Part shown: positions 44,780 through 55,282 of the stretch, piece after piece
How the letters are laid out: each line of letters starts with the position of its first letter
How positions within the stretch are numbered: the first letter of the stretch is position 1
DNA from: Macrosoma leucophasiata
Taxonomy: Eukaryota > Arthropoda > Insecta > Lepidoptera > Hedylidae
NCBI GenBank assembly: GCA_036365455.1
Contig: JAWQUS010000020.1
Span: forward strand, 5,491,001-5,555,000
Direction of reading: 5' to 3'
Length of the DNA: 64,000 nt
Notes under the pieces: model-generated
What the model was told of the DNA's origin: nothing
The model's database searches: none
Seen by the model: only the letters and a program-made list of their open reading frames with translations
Position numbers and translations under genes: made by a program

Positions 44780-45555
44780 TATTTACCGATAAACTAGCTT
44801 ATATTTTATTCAGAATATTTTGATCAATACGAAACGACGGAAAATTAGACGATTTCTTGTAGAAAACTTCAGAAACGGCCATTAATTCGGACGAAACTCA
44901 GAACTAAGAACGATTGCAGTTCCAAATGCAAAATTTTTTCGCTTAAATTTTTTCAATTTATATTCAAATGGAAAACAATCTTTAAGCTCTGACAACTTGC
45001 TATATGTTGAACAAAAGTCGTACTTGCAGTTCATGCAGACGTGACTTCTGATGAAGTCTGTCTTTTAAACTAAAACAATATAATTACATTGCGAGTCAAA
45101 CTCATCTTGAATGAGAGACGAGCAAGCAATAACATTAAAACGTCCCCAGAGATTCTAGTGGCGGATCTAAGTTGTAGTGAACATGCTGACGGCCTGTTAC
45201 ACGTCATGCTAATGGAATTATATTGGCATTCAATTAACACAAAGACGGGGCTTTTAAACATATTTTATTATTATTTAAGTATAGTTATATTTTAAACTCA
45301 TATACTGATAATCCAAGTGCGATTCCGAGGTAAAACGCCAGTGTCTTTTTTTTTAATGAAGAACATTTTTAATTGTTTTACCAGAATTTGAAAATTTATG
45401 ATGATTGTCATACTCGATGCACATATATAGAGCAGCCAATCTCAAAACTCCGCGGAGTATACTCTGAGAAAGGCTAGCCCTCTGGGGCTCTGCAAAGCGT
45501 CTGACGAGGCTCCACAACAACATTGGTAGTATTGAAATAAAAAAAGCTTTCTTCA
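44780..45555. other. unassigned
   Basis: Short frames on both strands (45070-45295) overlap and have no domain. Confidence 0.4.
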
Positions 45556-45557
45556 TT

Positions 45558-45722
45558 TCTGAGGCCTAAGGTGTTATGCCTCTGTGCCGGAAATTACAGG
45601 ACCGTACATTACCACCTGACCGGAACACGATAGTGCTGGACACTACCTTTTAGCGGCAAGTATATTAGGTAATGTGGTGGTGCCTACGCCCGCGAGATCC
45701 GTCACTGGAGTTCTACCACCAG
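45558..45722 (-). mobile_element. SINE-A, tail-truncated
   Basis: CTGAGGCCTAAGGTGTTATG to TTCTACCACCAGTA. The poly(A) half is missing. Confidence 0.88.
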
Positions 45723-45977
45723 TAGACACTATAACCGCACATATAACAGATATATTACAGATGCATTAATATCTGTACCACTAATGCACACACTCGAGAA
45801 CATTGGGTGCATCACGAGAGCTGTTTACGATGAACATAACGAGCAGATGAGGCGTGGAATTGAAACCGCTATCTTAGTCGTACATTAGCATTCAAATCGA
45901 GCACAAGTATACCTACGTGTTGTAAGTAGGTAATATATCTAAGGTTTTCCTTGTGATAGATCAAATTACAAAATATA

Positions 45978-47091
45978 TAAATATAACTACGTTAAGAAAA
46001 ACCGACTTCAAAACTGAAAAGTAAAAAATAATAAAGATTTAATTGTAATTATATACTACCTATTATTTATATGTGCTATTTACTAATAGGTTTGAAGTCG
46101 GTGCCAAGCGTTAAACAAATAATTATATTTTAATCACTTAAATATGAATACGAGCAAATTAATACACTGAACAAAACGTAACCGGCGAAACGTGGGTGTT
46201 TGCATGTATGCTTGAATTCTTGCATTTACCTCTGCCTACCCCTTCGGGAATTACAGGCGTGAAGTTACGTTTTAATACACTGAAATGCCTACTTTAGTGA
46301 TTTTGGCTTGGCACCGACTTCAAACCTATCAGTAAATAGCACATGTAAATAATAGGTAGTATATAATTACAATTAAATCTTTATTGAATGGGTTGAATAA
46401 TGTGAATAACCCTGGCTGAATATGAATTCCATCTTTTATTTTGCCGTATGTCCGGAACAGTCTTGCACGCTTAAATGTCTTTGCCTTTGGCCGCGTCGTG
46501 TGGCGGGTTGCTCACTTCCCTCTAAAATGGTCGAGGAGGGCAATGGCTGTCACATGCGTCATACTCGTGAACGGGTGCTGTTGGTGGGGACTGGTCTGTT
46601 CTGGTTTGCAGGGGCTACATCACATTTAGTAGATAGCAGTTTATTTGCATCTATGCTATGGACGTTGACATTATTTGATTTTTCACGATAATCTGTACTA
46701 GATTTAAGCTCTCATTTAAAAGAGCTCTTACTGAGTTTGTTGGGTAGCGGAGTTCTTCTCAGTAGTGATGCACTTGGAACTCTGCTAAGTGAATAACATT
46801 GATCTTGACGAATAAGTTTTTCTTTTCCTTCATTTATTATCATTGAAGGAATTGAAAAATTTTATGATTATTATGTTTTAACCAAATAGTTTAAATTTTA
46901 ATTTTTAATTTACTATTAATATATGATTTTGCTTTTACTATATGTAATGGTTATTCGCTCTAGGTAGTTGATGATTTATTGACGTTTTGAAAGTATCTGT
47001 AAAGATCTATTCGAAATAAAAATATTTTCTATTTCTATTATTTTTTACTTTTCAGTTTTGAAGTCGGCTTTTCTTAACGTAGTTATATTTA
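45978..47091. mobile_element. 1.1-kb element with 55-bp terminal inverted repeats
   Basis: 45978-46032 and 47037-47091 are inverted copies with one mismatch (AGAAAAACCGACTTC against AGAAAAGCCGACTTC). A second inverted repeat of 77 bp (46033-46109 and 46306-46382, two mismatches) begins where the left end stops, so the left third folds into a long hairpin. A SINE-B tail lies in its loop. The remaining 650 bp has frames of 62-89 codons with no recognised domain. No transposase is seen; class and target duplication are unresolved. Confidence 0.85.
46170..46272 (+). mobile_element. SINE-B tail
   Basis: AAAACGTAACCGGCGAAACG to TACAGGCGTGAAGTTACG: the last 100 bp of SINE-B, in the loop of the inverted repeat. 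Confidence 0.9.
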
Positions 47092-47099
47092 TTTAATAC

Positions 47100-47400
47100 T
47101 TTTTAGTTTATTGCTGCATTGCCAATTAGATTAATGTTCACATCTGTTAAATTTGTAAAATCTGACTCTTTTAGCTTCGTGACAATTAGATACCTAATTT
47201 AAATTGTTTAGGTGTGTCGATACAAATTATTGCACGACTATACGAAATCAATGAAAAAAAATTATCCACGAAGGAGTAAATAAGCTATGTTGTGTCGTCG
47301 ATGAGTAAATGTGTCATTGTCACTTGTTGTCAAACGCACTGTATGACAACTCGCCGTCTATTCTTATTCCTTTAGTCTGAGGTGAAAGTAGGTAGAAAAA
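47100..47400. other. unassigned
   Basis: Nothing recognised. Confidence 0.35.
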
Positions 47401-47404
47401 TGCT

Positions 47405-47598
47405 CATAAAATAAAAACTGACGGGCCTATCTCAATAAATTTCTTATGGGACCAATTCGAAACTATTCCGCATCATACAAAAGAAGAATTACGTAAATCG
47501 GTCCAGAAATCTCGGCGAAATTCACGTACATACATAAATATATATATATATACCGGCCGAATTGAGAAGCTTCTCGTTTTTTGAACTCGGTTAAAAAT
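47405..47598 (+). repeat. retroelement 3' region ending in CCGGCCGAATTGAGAAG
   Basis: AAATCGGTCCAGAAATCTCG, a TATATATA run and ACCGGCCGAATTGAGAAGC form the usual order of this tail. A shorter piece is at 35965. Confidence 0.6.
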
Positions 47599-47684
47599 TA
47601 AAGCGTATAATATGTCATGTTGATTAATATGTCAAAGTAAACAAAAATAAAATAAATAAATATAGTATTTAAGCACAGATTATT

Positions 47685-47852
47685 GAGTTCTCTCTGATAG
47701 TAGGGTCAAAAGTCTTAGGACACGGCGTGCATGTATGAAGAGAATGATGAATGTAGAAGCACGGGAGGTGTGTCAGGACCGGTATATCTGGCACTCCACA
47801 ATCTCTGCCTACCCCGTTGGAGACCTAGCGTGAAGATACATACATACATACT
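47685..47852 (+). pseudogene. LINE-R 3' fragment
   Basis: GTCAAAAGTCTTAGGACACG, CATGTATGAAGAGAATGATG and TACCCCGTTGGAGACCTAGC match 50100-50186 plus the tail. It is 5'-truncated, and the frame is broken by small indels. Confidence 0.85.
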
Positions 47853-47854
47853 AG

Positions 47855-48835
47855 TTGTTAGTTGTTGCACTTTTTCATTTCGAACATCGAAAATATTGAT
47901 TATTTTGTCTCTAATCCATTTAAATCTACAGTCAAAAGTACCTCAAAAGATGCTATGTCATAACAAGGATCGCAAAAAAATACGCCACCACCATTCAAAT
48001 GGAAACGTTCTTACCAAAAAAAACGGGGAAAATATTGCAGTAGCTGGCAACACGGCATTATGGCGGGCGGTAAGAAAATCTTTATTAATAGGGACAGACG
48101 ACAAGCCAGGATTCAGGTCTGACTGACAGAGACGGAATGAAGGGTGGCCCCGTTGAATAGACGTAACAGATTACCAACGGTTAAGCGAGATCGAAATGGG
48201 GATTTTTGGATAACTATGGGGGAAAATATTTCCGAGGAAACAAACGGGTGTACCGTTAATCAGCTCTAAAGATGATTTGACAAGATTAAGTCTATTACGC
48301 GATTAAATATTAACAAATGGATATCCTTATCAATTTGTTAATATTAAGGATATAAACTTAGCTTCACGGTTATTAGTTCTCCGAAAGGGTAGGCAGAAGT
48401 AAATAAAATATGTACTGTATACACTACATTTATATCCACGATACAATGCTAGTCTTAATCGTCCACGTTATTAAACGTAATGAAAGTCATTGAGAGTTTT
48501 TGTAGTCACGCAAAATCACTCCTCGACTCGATTCAATAGCGGAACTCTAAAAAATTATGACGATATATAAGTTTAAAGAAAGTCATTCGTATTGTTTAAT
48601 CTACCACAAATGTGTAGGTACATAAATTATAAATTGGGGTCCAAGCTATTTTTTGAGAAATTTCAGAAATTGGTTTCGCTTTATTGCTCTGTAGCTTAGA
48701 CATGCGAGTAAGCCTTTTCTCTAAATACTCAAAACAGCGCGTTAAAATTGGTTATTCAATATTGACACCGCATAGTCAAGTGTCCCATAACCAATGGATT
48801 CTGTTCATAGGATCATCTATGAACAGTTGTAACCA
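47855..48835. other. unassigned with SINE-B tail scrap
   Basis: At 48362-48405 GCTTCACGGTTATTAG...AAAGGGTAGGCAGA is a reversed SINE-B-like tail. AATATTAACAAAT and ATTTGTTAATATT near 48305-48350 form a 13-bp inverted repeat. No gene. Confidence 0.4.
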
Positions 48836-48837
48836 AA

Positions 48838-49040
48838 AGCACACCGCGGACACTCCGCCAAAATTCCATACAAACGCTTAATTTGGTTTCTATCCATCAG
48901 TGACGTGTATTTACACGCGCACCTGTGTGCGTAGCACGTACAAAATACCAACCGTCGCCCATAAGAGAGGAAGGGGTTGTGTATGTGTGCAAATCGGGCG
49001 GGACGTCGAAGTGTCCATTCTATACGTAGTATTATTACAT
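48838..49040 (+). repeat. repeat E, copy 1
   Basis: CACACCGCGGACACTCCGCC, GTGACGTGTATTTACACG and CCATTCTATACGTAGTATTA are shared in order with 57070-57280. Both copies stop right after ATTATTACATATT, suggesting a true end. Confidence 0.88.
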
Positions 49041-49059
49041 ATTACTTAATATAATTGTG

Positions 49060-49299
49060 GCTAAATGGTAGTGCTCAGCACTATAAGGTGGCGCTGCTGT
49101 CATGGGTACATAGCTCCCACGTAAATAATTCGCAAAAAGTGTTAAAAGTAAAGAGGCATAACAACTTAGGCCTCAGGAGTGGCAACGCATCTGCATTTTG
49201 ACCTGTGGTCTTTTGTGTGGGTGTCTATAGGCTGCAGTTATCACTTAACATCAAAGTGAACTGCATGCTTGTTTGCAACTTTCACTACATAAAAAAAAA
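49060..49299 (+). mobile_element. SINE-A, head-truncated
   Basis: CTAAATGGTAGTGCTCAGCA through TTTCACTACATAAAAAAA, with a replaced segment around GGCGCTGCTGTC. Confidence 0.82.
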
Positions 49300-49667
49300 C
49301 TATTTTGCTAACCAGTACTTAGGCATGCCTTCAAATAAAAGTAAATTGACTTACTAAGTATTTAATTCTAGAATGTAGTAAAATCGTATCTATTAAAAAT
49401 TCAAAGCGTACTGGCGATGGAAACATAAAAGTATGCACCAACGAAATGTATTTTCTTTAATATAAAAGTTAGTGATTTACATGAACACTTCTTTGAAGCT
49501 GAAAGCAAACGGTACAAATTAAATGCATTGGTTCAAAAAATAACTTCAACTTAATGGTACTCATATTAGCGTGGACGTTTGTTGATTTTGGATGTTTTGT
49601 TATGTCATTAAGTGGTTCACAAGACCACAGTTTACTTTGAGAGTAATTATTACTATAAACATAAAAA

Positions 49668-50186
49668 AAATTGCTGGGAATTGCGTGAATGGAGCGTTGG
49701 GTAAGCTGCTAGAATCTAAACATCTCAGCCAGCGGGCTCGACTAGCCGTACATAATGCTGTACTTACTCCAACGCTTTTATATGGAAGCGAGAGCTGGGT
49801 ATGCAGGAAAGAGCATGAAAGTAAGTTGAACGCGGTCGAGATGAGATCTTTGCGCAAGATCTGCGGTGTATCACTCACCGATCGCGTTCGTAATGAAGAT
49901 GTAAGAAAGAGACTTTGTGTGAATGATAGTATCGGTGTAAAAATGAAAAAAGGCATGCTCCGATGGTTCGGGCATAGAAAGAATGTCGAATGAGCGAATG
50001 ACTAAACAGATATACAATGCGAATGTGGATGGTTGCAGAGGCCCAGGAAGACCAAGGCTGACCTACCATGACCAAATAGGTCGAGTTCTGTCTGATGGTG
50101 GGGTCAAAAGTCTTAGGAATCGGCGTGCATGTATGAAGAGAATGATGAAGGTAGACGAGGCACGAGAGGTTTGTCAGAACCGGGAT
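49668..50186 (+). pseudogene. LINE-R ORF C-terminal part, interrupted
   Basis: The frame GALGKLLESKHLSQRARLAV, HNAVLTPTLLYGSESWVCRK, EMRSLRKICGVSLTDRVRNE and KKGMLRWFGH is the region after the RT palm of an RTE-like LINE. A 2-base deletion near 49975 moves the frame. It continues as MSNERMTKQIYNANVDGCRG, GRPRLTYHDQIGRVLSD and ACMKRMMKVDEAREV. The Penelope element at 50187-51625 then interrupts, and the last codons and tail resume at 51639-51700. No endonuclease or catalytic RT motifs are present. Confidence 0.9.
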
Positions 50187-50271
50187 TGAAATAAAACTAT
50201 TTTTACGGATTTATCTCGCGTATATTAAACTAAAATGATTTTTAAAAAAAAGAAAGCTAATTGCTCACAAT

Positions 50272-51438
50272 ATGCCCCGTCAATATGCAGAACTACTTGA
50301 ATGGTGTCTGACATCTGGCTATCTAATGTGGAATGGGGAATTCTACCTACAAATAGACGGAGTTGCCATGGGCTCCCCAGTTTCTCCCATAGTCGCCGAT
50401 ATATTCATGGAGGACTTTGAGGAGAGAGCCCTGAGCACTACAACCATAACACCTCGCATTTATAAACGATATGTAGATGACACATTCACCATATTGGATA
50501 GCAATAATGTTTCTGTTTTTCTTTCACATCTCAATTCCATACACCATAAAATCAAATTCACTATGGAATTGGAACAGGACAATAAATTAGCCTTCTTAGA
50601 TACTTTATTAATTAGAAAAACCAATAACACACTAAGTCACACTGTGTTTAGGAAGTCTACCCATACTGATAGGTACCTTAATGGTGAATCACACCATCAC
50701 CCGGCACATTTATCTGCCGTTGGCTCATCTCTATTTCAGAGAGCACGAGGCATCTGTGACGACCACCATCTTCAGGGGGAGCTGAAGCACCTACGCCAGG
50801 TGCTACATAACAACAAGCTCCATGTACCACCCGTCCGTCACAGAGGCCGCGTGAAACCACCTACAGTAGAACGACAACCAGCTATACTACCTTACGTTAA
50901 GGGTGTCACAGATAAAATCAGCAACATTTTAAAAAAGAATTCCATTAAAACAGTTTTCAAACCATATAAAAAGATTCATCAGTATTTAAGACCCATCAAA
51001 AGTAATATTCCATTACAAAATTCTGGCATTTATAAATTAGATTGTGATTGTGGACTCTCATATAATGGTCAAACGAAGAGAGCTGTATCCACCCGCGTTA
51101 AAGAGCACATTGCTGATGTCAAAAACCGAAGAACAGGGAGGTCTGCAGTCTGTGAACACATAGCGGATAAGCCGAACCATTACATCCGGTTTGATAAAAT
51201 TCAAATACTCGCTAGAGAACACAAACCCATTCCACGAATGGTACGCGAGGCTATTGAAATTAAAAAACACCCAAATTTCAATAGAGAAGATGGATGGCGA
51301 TTATCAACATCATGGGATCCCATACTTAGCAAGATTAAATCCCAGCCGCAGCAGTCTGCAAGACCTCAAGATACCATAAGTAATTATTGTGTTAATCCTG
51401 AACGCTACGCAAGGCGTTTACGAAATCGATGGAGGTAG
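50272..51438 (+). CDS. Penelope-like reverse transcriptase/GIY-YIG endonuclease (N-truncated)
   Basis: A 388-residue open frame. The RT part begins inside the domain: QIDGVAMGSPVSP at residues 27-39, then YVDD at 67-70 with two catalytic aspartates, then FLDTLL. The first catalytic Asp motif and the N-terminal half of a normal Penelope protein (roughly 800 residues, by recall) are missing, so the ATG at 50272 is not the native start. A linker (about 150-250) leads to the endonuclease: GIYKLDCDCG from 252, with Y-N-G (264-266) replacing the usual Y-I-G, Arg in STRVKEH (275) and Glu in REAIEI. The CDC pair fits the zinc-binding cysteines of Penelope endonucleases. It nicks DNA for target-primed reverse transcription in the nucleus; this copy cannot be autonomous. 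Confidence 0.93.
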   Translation: MPRQYAELLEWCLTSGYLMWNGEFYLQIDGVAMGSPVSPIVADIFMEDFEERALSTTTITPRIYKRYVDDTFTILDSNNVSVFLSHLNSIHHKIKFTMELEQDNKLAFLDTLLIRKTNNTLSHTVFRKSTHTDRYLNGESHHHPAHLSAVGSSLFQRARGICDDHHLQGELKHLRQVLHNNKLHVPPVRHRGRVKPPTVERQPAILPYVKGVTDKISNILKKNSIKTVFKPYKKIHQYLRPIKSNIPLQNSGIYKLDCDCGLSYNGQTKRAVSTRVKEHIADVKNRRTGRSAVCEHIADKPNHYIRFDKIQILAREHKPIPRMVREAIEIKKHPNFNREDGWRLSTSWDPILSKIKSQPQQSARPQDTISNYCVNPERYARRLRNRWR

Positions 51439-51504
51439 CTACATATAATTTTTTCAAACTTCTGTCAGACAAATGTCACCTCAGTCTGCCCGGGACCACG
51501 GAAG

Positions 51505-51525
51505 CTGAAAAGCGACCGAAACGTC
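51505..51525 (+). ncRNA. degenerate hammerhead-like motif in Penelope end
   Basis: CTGAAAAGCGACC is followed by GAAACGTC. Penelope-like elements are known to carry hammerhead ribozymes with CTGANGA, a short stem II and GAAAC-GTC. Here the second half fits, but CTGANGA reads CTGAAAA, so the essential G8 is lost. The same change is seen at 3721-3850 and 14020-14206. Activity is not expected. Confidence 0.45.
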
Positions 51526-51638
51526 GGGTTGATTTTAAAAATCATTTTAGTTTAATATACGCGAGATAAATCCGTAAAAATAGTTTTATTTCAATGAGTG
51601 TAGCTCGCGAAAACCTAAGAACATATCAGAACCGGGAT

Positions 51639-51700
51639 GTCTGGCGCTCTACACTCTCTGCCTACCCCGTTAGGGACCTGGCGTGAAGATACATACATAA
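51639..51700 (+). pseudogene. LINE-R 3' tail downstream of the Penelope insertion
   Basis: GTCTGGCGCTCTACACTCTC and TACCCCGTTAGGGACCTGGC, then GTGAAGATACATACATAAA: the continuation of 49668-50186. Confidence 0.92.
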
Positions 51701-51704
51701 AAAA

Positions 51705-52410
51705 TAGCCCATAAACATGTACATGCAGATAAAGACTGTAGTATATACCACCAGAATGAATTCTCTGCTTGTCCACTTTTGGGACATAATACCCCCTCAA
51801 CTCTCGCATTTGCTAAGGATTTATAGAATCTCTACATAACAATAATGGAAAATCTTGTCATAAGAGTGTATTGTCGTCAGGTTTTAGGACGGCAGGCAGA
51901 TGGAATAGGAATAGGTTTCGACGGATTAAGCCGACCCTACGCCCTAGACTCGTAATTTCATTCATCATCCGATAAGAATTACTAGAATGCGGCATTGTGT
52001 GTAGCATTTTCAGCTTGTAAATACCACTGATGAAGATTATACAAGGTAAGAAAGATTTTGTTTTGGTTATTGGAAAAGGGGGTTAGTTATTTGGTTACGA
52101 AAACTAATAATGTAATTAATGTGTTTTACTTAGTGATCAAATCACCAACACAAAGAATAAGATGAGAGCTTTTTTTTGTTTCGTATTTTTTATAGTTCCA
52201 TATCCTATACTATACTTTCGTCATTCATCCGTCCGTCTGTCTGGCCGCAGCTAAACTCGTAAGGTATTGTTACTAGAAAGCCGTGATTCGGCAGGAATAT
52301 ACATCATAGCTACGCGGGGAAAGTCTGGTACTAAAATCTTTTTTTTCTTATTAATATGTTTTTTTGACTGTGGTTATACATAGTACGATATTTTGGTAGC
52401 AGACACATTA
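51705..52410. other. unassigned
   Basis: No repeat or frame recognised. Confidence 0.4.
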
Positions 52411-52412
52411 GG

Positions 52413-52760
52413 TTTACTGGTGTTAGAGCTCCAGTGACGGAGGTCGCGGGCGTAGGCACCACCGCATTACCTAATATACTTGCCGCTAAATTATATAGTG
52501 TTGTAAAACTATCGTGTGTGGGCAGGTGGCTCCGTAATTTCCGGCACAAAGGTGTTATACCTTAGGCCTCAGGAGTTGTAATGCATCTGCATTTCGACCT
52601 TAGTCTTTGTGTGTGGATGGGTGTCTACAGGCTGCAGTCATCATTTAACATCAATGTGAACCGCATGCTTGTTTACCACTTCCATTAAATAAAAAATAGG
52701 TGGGCAGTGATATCTACGCCCTCGAGCTCCAACACTGATCTCTACTACCATTACTCTTTT
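52413..52760. mobile_element. SINE-A (plus) followed by SINE-A head (minus)
   Basis: 52413-52695 is a full plus copy ending TTCCATTAAATAAAAAA, lacking part of the GGTAATGTACGG segment. 52700-52758 is a reversed head remnant (ATCTACGCCCTCGAGCTCC). Confidence 0.85.
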
Positions 52761-52764
52761 GTTT

Positions 52765-53200
52765 CGATTAATAAGGTATAGTACTATTTTTTTCTCTAAT
52801 CTTTATTTAACGTCAATAATACTAAATAATTATCTGAACAATAAAGAACAGTAATGTGAGTAGTTTTAATATTAGGTACCGATACGCCTTAAATGGTCTC
52901 AGGTCTCGACAATTTTTTTTCCGATGAAATTTATCGTCCGGCCACACGCACTGGTGTGACTGCCCACTGTTTGTCACTTCCCTACGAAATGTTCCGGTGT
53001 ACAATGTTTAATTTACAAAGGGAATTTGGTGCGGTTGTCCCCAAATTGACGATTAAACAGTTCCAACTAAAAATTTCAGTGGAATATTATTTAAAGTCCC
53101 GTTTATGTCTGGCTTGTTTTAGTGTCGCGGTTTTTACGTTGGTGTGCTGTCGAAATATAACGAAAGAAGGGAAGACTTTAATATTTACGTACCACCACTA
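52765..53200. other. unassigned
   Basis: A 102-codon plus frame (52893-53201) shows no domain. Confidence 0.35.
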
Positions 53201-53204
53201 GAAC

Positions 53205-53300
53205 GCCATCACCACCACAAAGTATTCGGACACAATTCTGGTCACGTGTCCGTCTTACGTATTTTCGATCAGGGTCACGTCTCCTGACGCGAGTTTAACA
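53205..53300 (+). repeat. duplicated block a, copy 1
   Basis: CAATTCTGGTCACGTGTCCG and TCTTACGTATTTTC are repeated at 55283-55385. Confidence 0.8.
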
Positions 53301-53454
53301 TTTACGCTAGTTTTCTATACATTTTTACTGAAATTAACGATAACGGGACATTTTCGCTCCCTAAAATTTATCCTGGGACACCGGGACGGACTGCATGAAA
53401 ACGCACCTGTCCCGTTCAAAACGGGACGTATGGTCACGTTATGTATGCAGGGAT

Positions 53455-53515
53455 GTACACGGTGGTGACTAAGCACGCGAGCTCCATCATTATAGCTCTA
53501 CCACTAATAAAATCA
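53455..53515 (-). mobile_element. SINE-A head remnant
   Basis: GGTGGTGACTAAGCACGCGA, GCTCCATCATTATAGCTCT and ACCACTAATAAAA. Confidence 0.6.
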
Positions 53516-53756
53516 TTAACATTGAAAAAAATAAAATTGATCAATCGCACTGAATTGCATATTTTCAACCACAATCAACTTTAAAGTACTCCAACGAAAG
53601 TAATTTCTCCACAATACACCCAGCATTTCTATAACCAAGGGAAGTGCATAACAAACATAAATCTTCCCATACTTCTTTGTTCACCCCATGGTCCCCATCG
53701 AAATTGTTTATTTTCATAGATTTATGTCCAAGATTACTCCTCGTCTAGACTCTAAG

Positions 53757-53962
53757 GAATAATGAGTCGATCTCTATTCATGCGGTGCGATTGTGCGAAA
53801 CAAATATATCATTGTAATGGTCATGCTTGAAATTTTCTTTCGGCGGTTCGCGGGTGATGATATCTTTGCCTATTGTGTATCGTTGCATGTTTTTGTCGCT
53901 CATACTACGGTTTCGAGATGTTTATTGTAAAGAAGACAAAAATGTTGTTTATTCTTATATAG
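53757..53962 (+). repeat. duplicated block b, copy 1
   Basis: GAGTCGATCTCTATTCATGC to TTGTTTATTCTTATATAGGT, about 95 percent identical to 54599-54800. A Helitron dimer follows it directly. Confidence 0.92.
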
Positions 53963-53966
53963 GTAA

Positions 53967-54145
53967 CTAGCTGTTGCCCGCGGCTTCGCCCGCGTTGATG
54001 TCGTTTTATAATCCTGAATTTTCTTTGCTATAAACCTCACGGCGCCCGAGACCTTTCCAACGAATGCAAAACCGTGGAAATCGGTTCGTGCGTTCTCGAG
54101 TTATAGCGTCAGGAAGGAAAATCAGACTTATTTTTATATAATAGA
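53967..54145 (-). mobile_element. Helitron dimer, downstream unit
   Basis: On the minus strand it begins TCTATTATATAAAAATAAG, directly after the CTAG of the other unit, and ends in hairpin GCGGGCGAAGCCGCGGGC then AACAGCTAG|T. 179 bp. Confidence 0.92.
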
Positions 54146-54314
54146 CTAGCTATTGCCCGCGGCTCCGCCTGCGTTGAATTTTCTGAATTTTCTTTGCTAT
54201 AAACCTCACGGAGCCCGAGACCTTTCCAACGAATGCAAAACCGTGGAAATCGGTTCGTGCGTTCTGAAGTTATAGCGTCAGGAAGGAAAACCCGACTTAT
54301 TTTTATATTATAGA
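54146..54314 (-). mobile_element. Helitron dimer, upstream unit
   Basis: On the minus strand A|TCTATAATATAAAAATAAG to CAATAGCTAG, joined without spacer to the TC of the other unit. 169 bp. Same family as 61990-62161. Confidence 0.92.
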
Positions 54315-54484
54315 TGATGGTAGAAAATATGTGTGTAGTTTATATGGATGGTGAATACTGCAGACAAAGATGTTAGAAGAGATAGATTGATAACCCAGTT
54401 ACGACTCGCGGACGTTCAGGTGACCGTTCCCGCTCACGAGGCAAGAATCATCCATTCATTGTGCAACTCTTGTAACATCTTTGA

Positions 54485-54598
54485 ATGCAGCCTATAAGGG
54501 TCTACTAAAAAACCGGAGGGTAGTGCAGATGCGTTGACATCCCATTTCTCTGTGATAGTTATTATGAGACCTTACATTACCATTTAACCGGAATAATG
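54485..54598 (-). mobile_element. SINE-A fragment
   Basis: GCAGCCTATAAGGGTCTAC, GTGCAGATGCGTTGACATCC and TTACATTACCATTTAACCGG. Confidence 0.72.
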
Positions 54599-54800
54599 AA
54601 TGAGTCGATCTCTATTCATGCGGTGCGATTGTGCGAAACAAATATATCATTGAAATGGTCATACTTGAAATTTTCTTTCGGCGGTTCGGGTGATGATATC
54701 TTTGCCTATTGTGTAACGTTACATGTTTTTGTATCTCATTCTGCGGTTCCGAGATGTTTATTTAAAAGAATACAAAAATGTTGTTTATTCTTATATAGGT
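54599..54800 (+). repeat. duplicated block b, copy 2
   Basis: Second copy of 53757-53962; the 68-codon frame here is incidental. Confidence 0.92.
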
Positions 54801-55056
54801 AGATAAAACAATCTACTGAGAAAGTAGCTTTGTCTGTTCTGTTTGTCGCTTTTTTTTCTTTAGTATTGCAGAGATTTAGTGTTGTCCTTCCAAATTCAAA
54901 ATATTGTAGTCCTATTAAAAATTAATGGCGAAAAGAAATATAAAAAAAGCAACTCATTGTTCCGCAACTCCGGGAGGGCCAGCAGTAGTGAAAAGTTGAA
55001 TATTAACGTAGGCCCTACGTCATGGGGCATTTTTTGTTTTGTTGCAACACCATTAT

Positions 55057-55248
55057 CACCACCACCACCACCACCACCACCAACACCAACAACACCACCA
55101 ACACCACCAACACCACCAACACCACCAACTTTACCAACGCCACCAACTTTACCAACGCCACCAACGCCATCAACGCCACCAACGCCACCAACGCCACCAA
55201 CGCTACCAACACCACCAACACCACCACCATTACCAACACTATTACCAT
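55057..55248. repeat. CCA-based triplet/hexamer repeat
   Basis: About 190 bp of CCACCA, CCAACA and CCAACG units, with interspersed TTA and TCA triplets. Long low-complexity frames arise in several phases on both strands and are not genes. Confidence 0.95.
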
Positions 55249-55282
55249 AATCATCAATACCACCACCACGACAGCTGTCATT

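Larger units (their letters stand above)
50187..51625 (+). mobile_element. Penelope-like element, 5'-truncated, with inverted ends
   Basis: It is bounded by the 13-bp duplication TCAGAACCGGGAT (50174-50186, 51626-51638). The first 61 bp (50187-50247) are the exact reverse complement of 51533-51593 near the 3' end. Penelope elements are known for complex ends with inverted partial copies. The perfect repeat and open frame suggest a recent insertion. It ends AACCTAAGAACATA, as does the miniature copy at 14020-14206. Confidence 0.95.

Noticed and set aside
50272..50274. ATG at 50272 as the native start of the Penelope protein
   Set aside because: RT homology is already under way at this codon and the upstream 85 bp are the inverted terminal segment; it is a truncation artefact.
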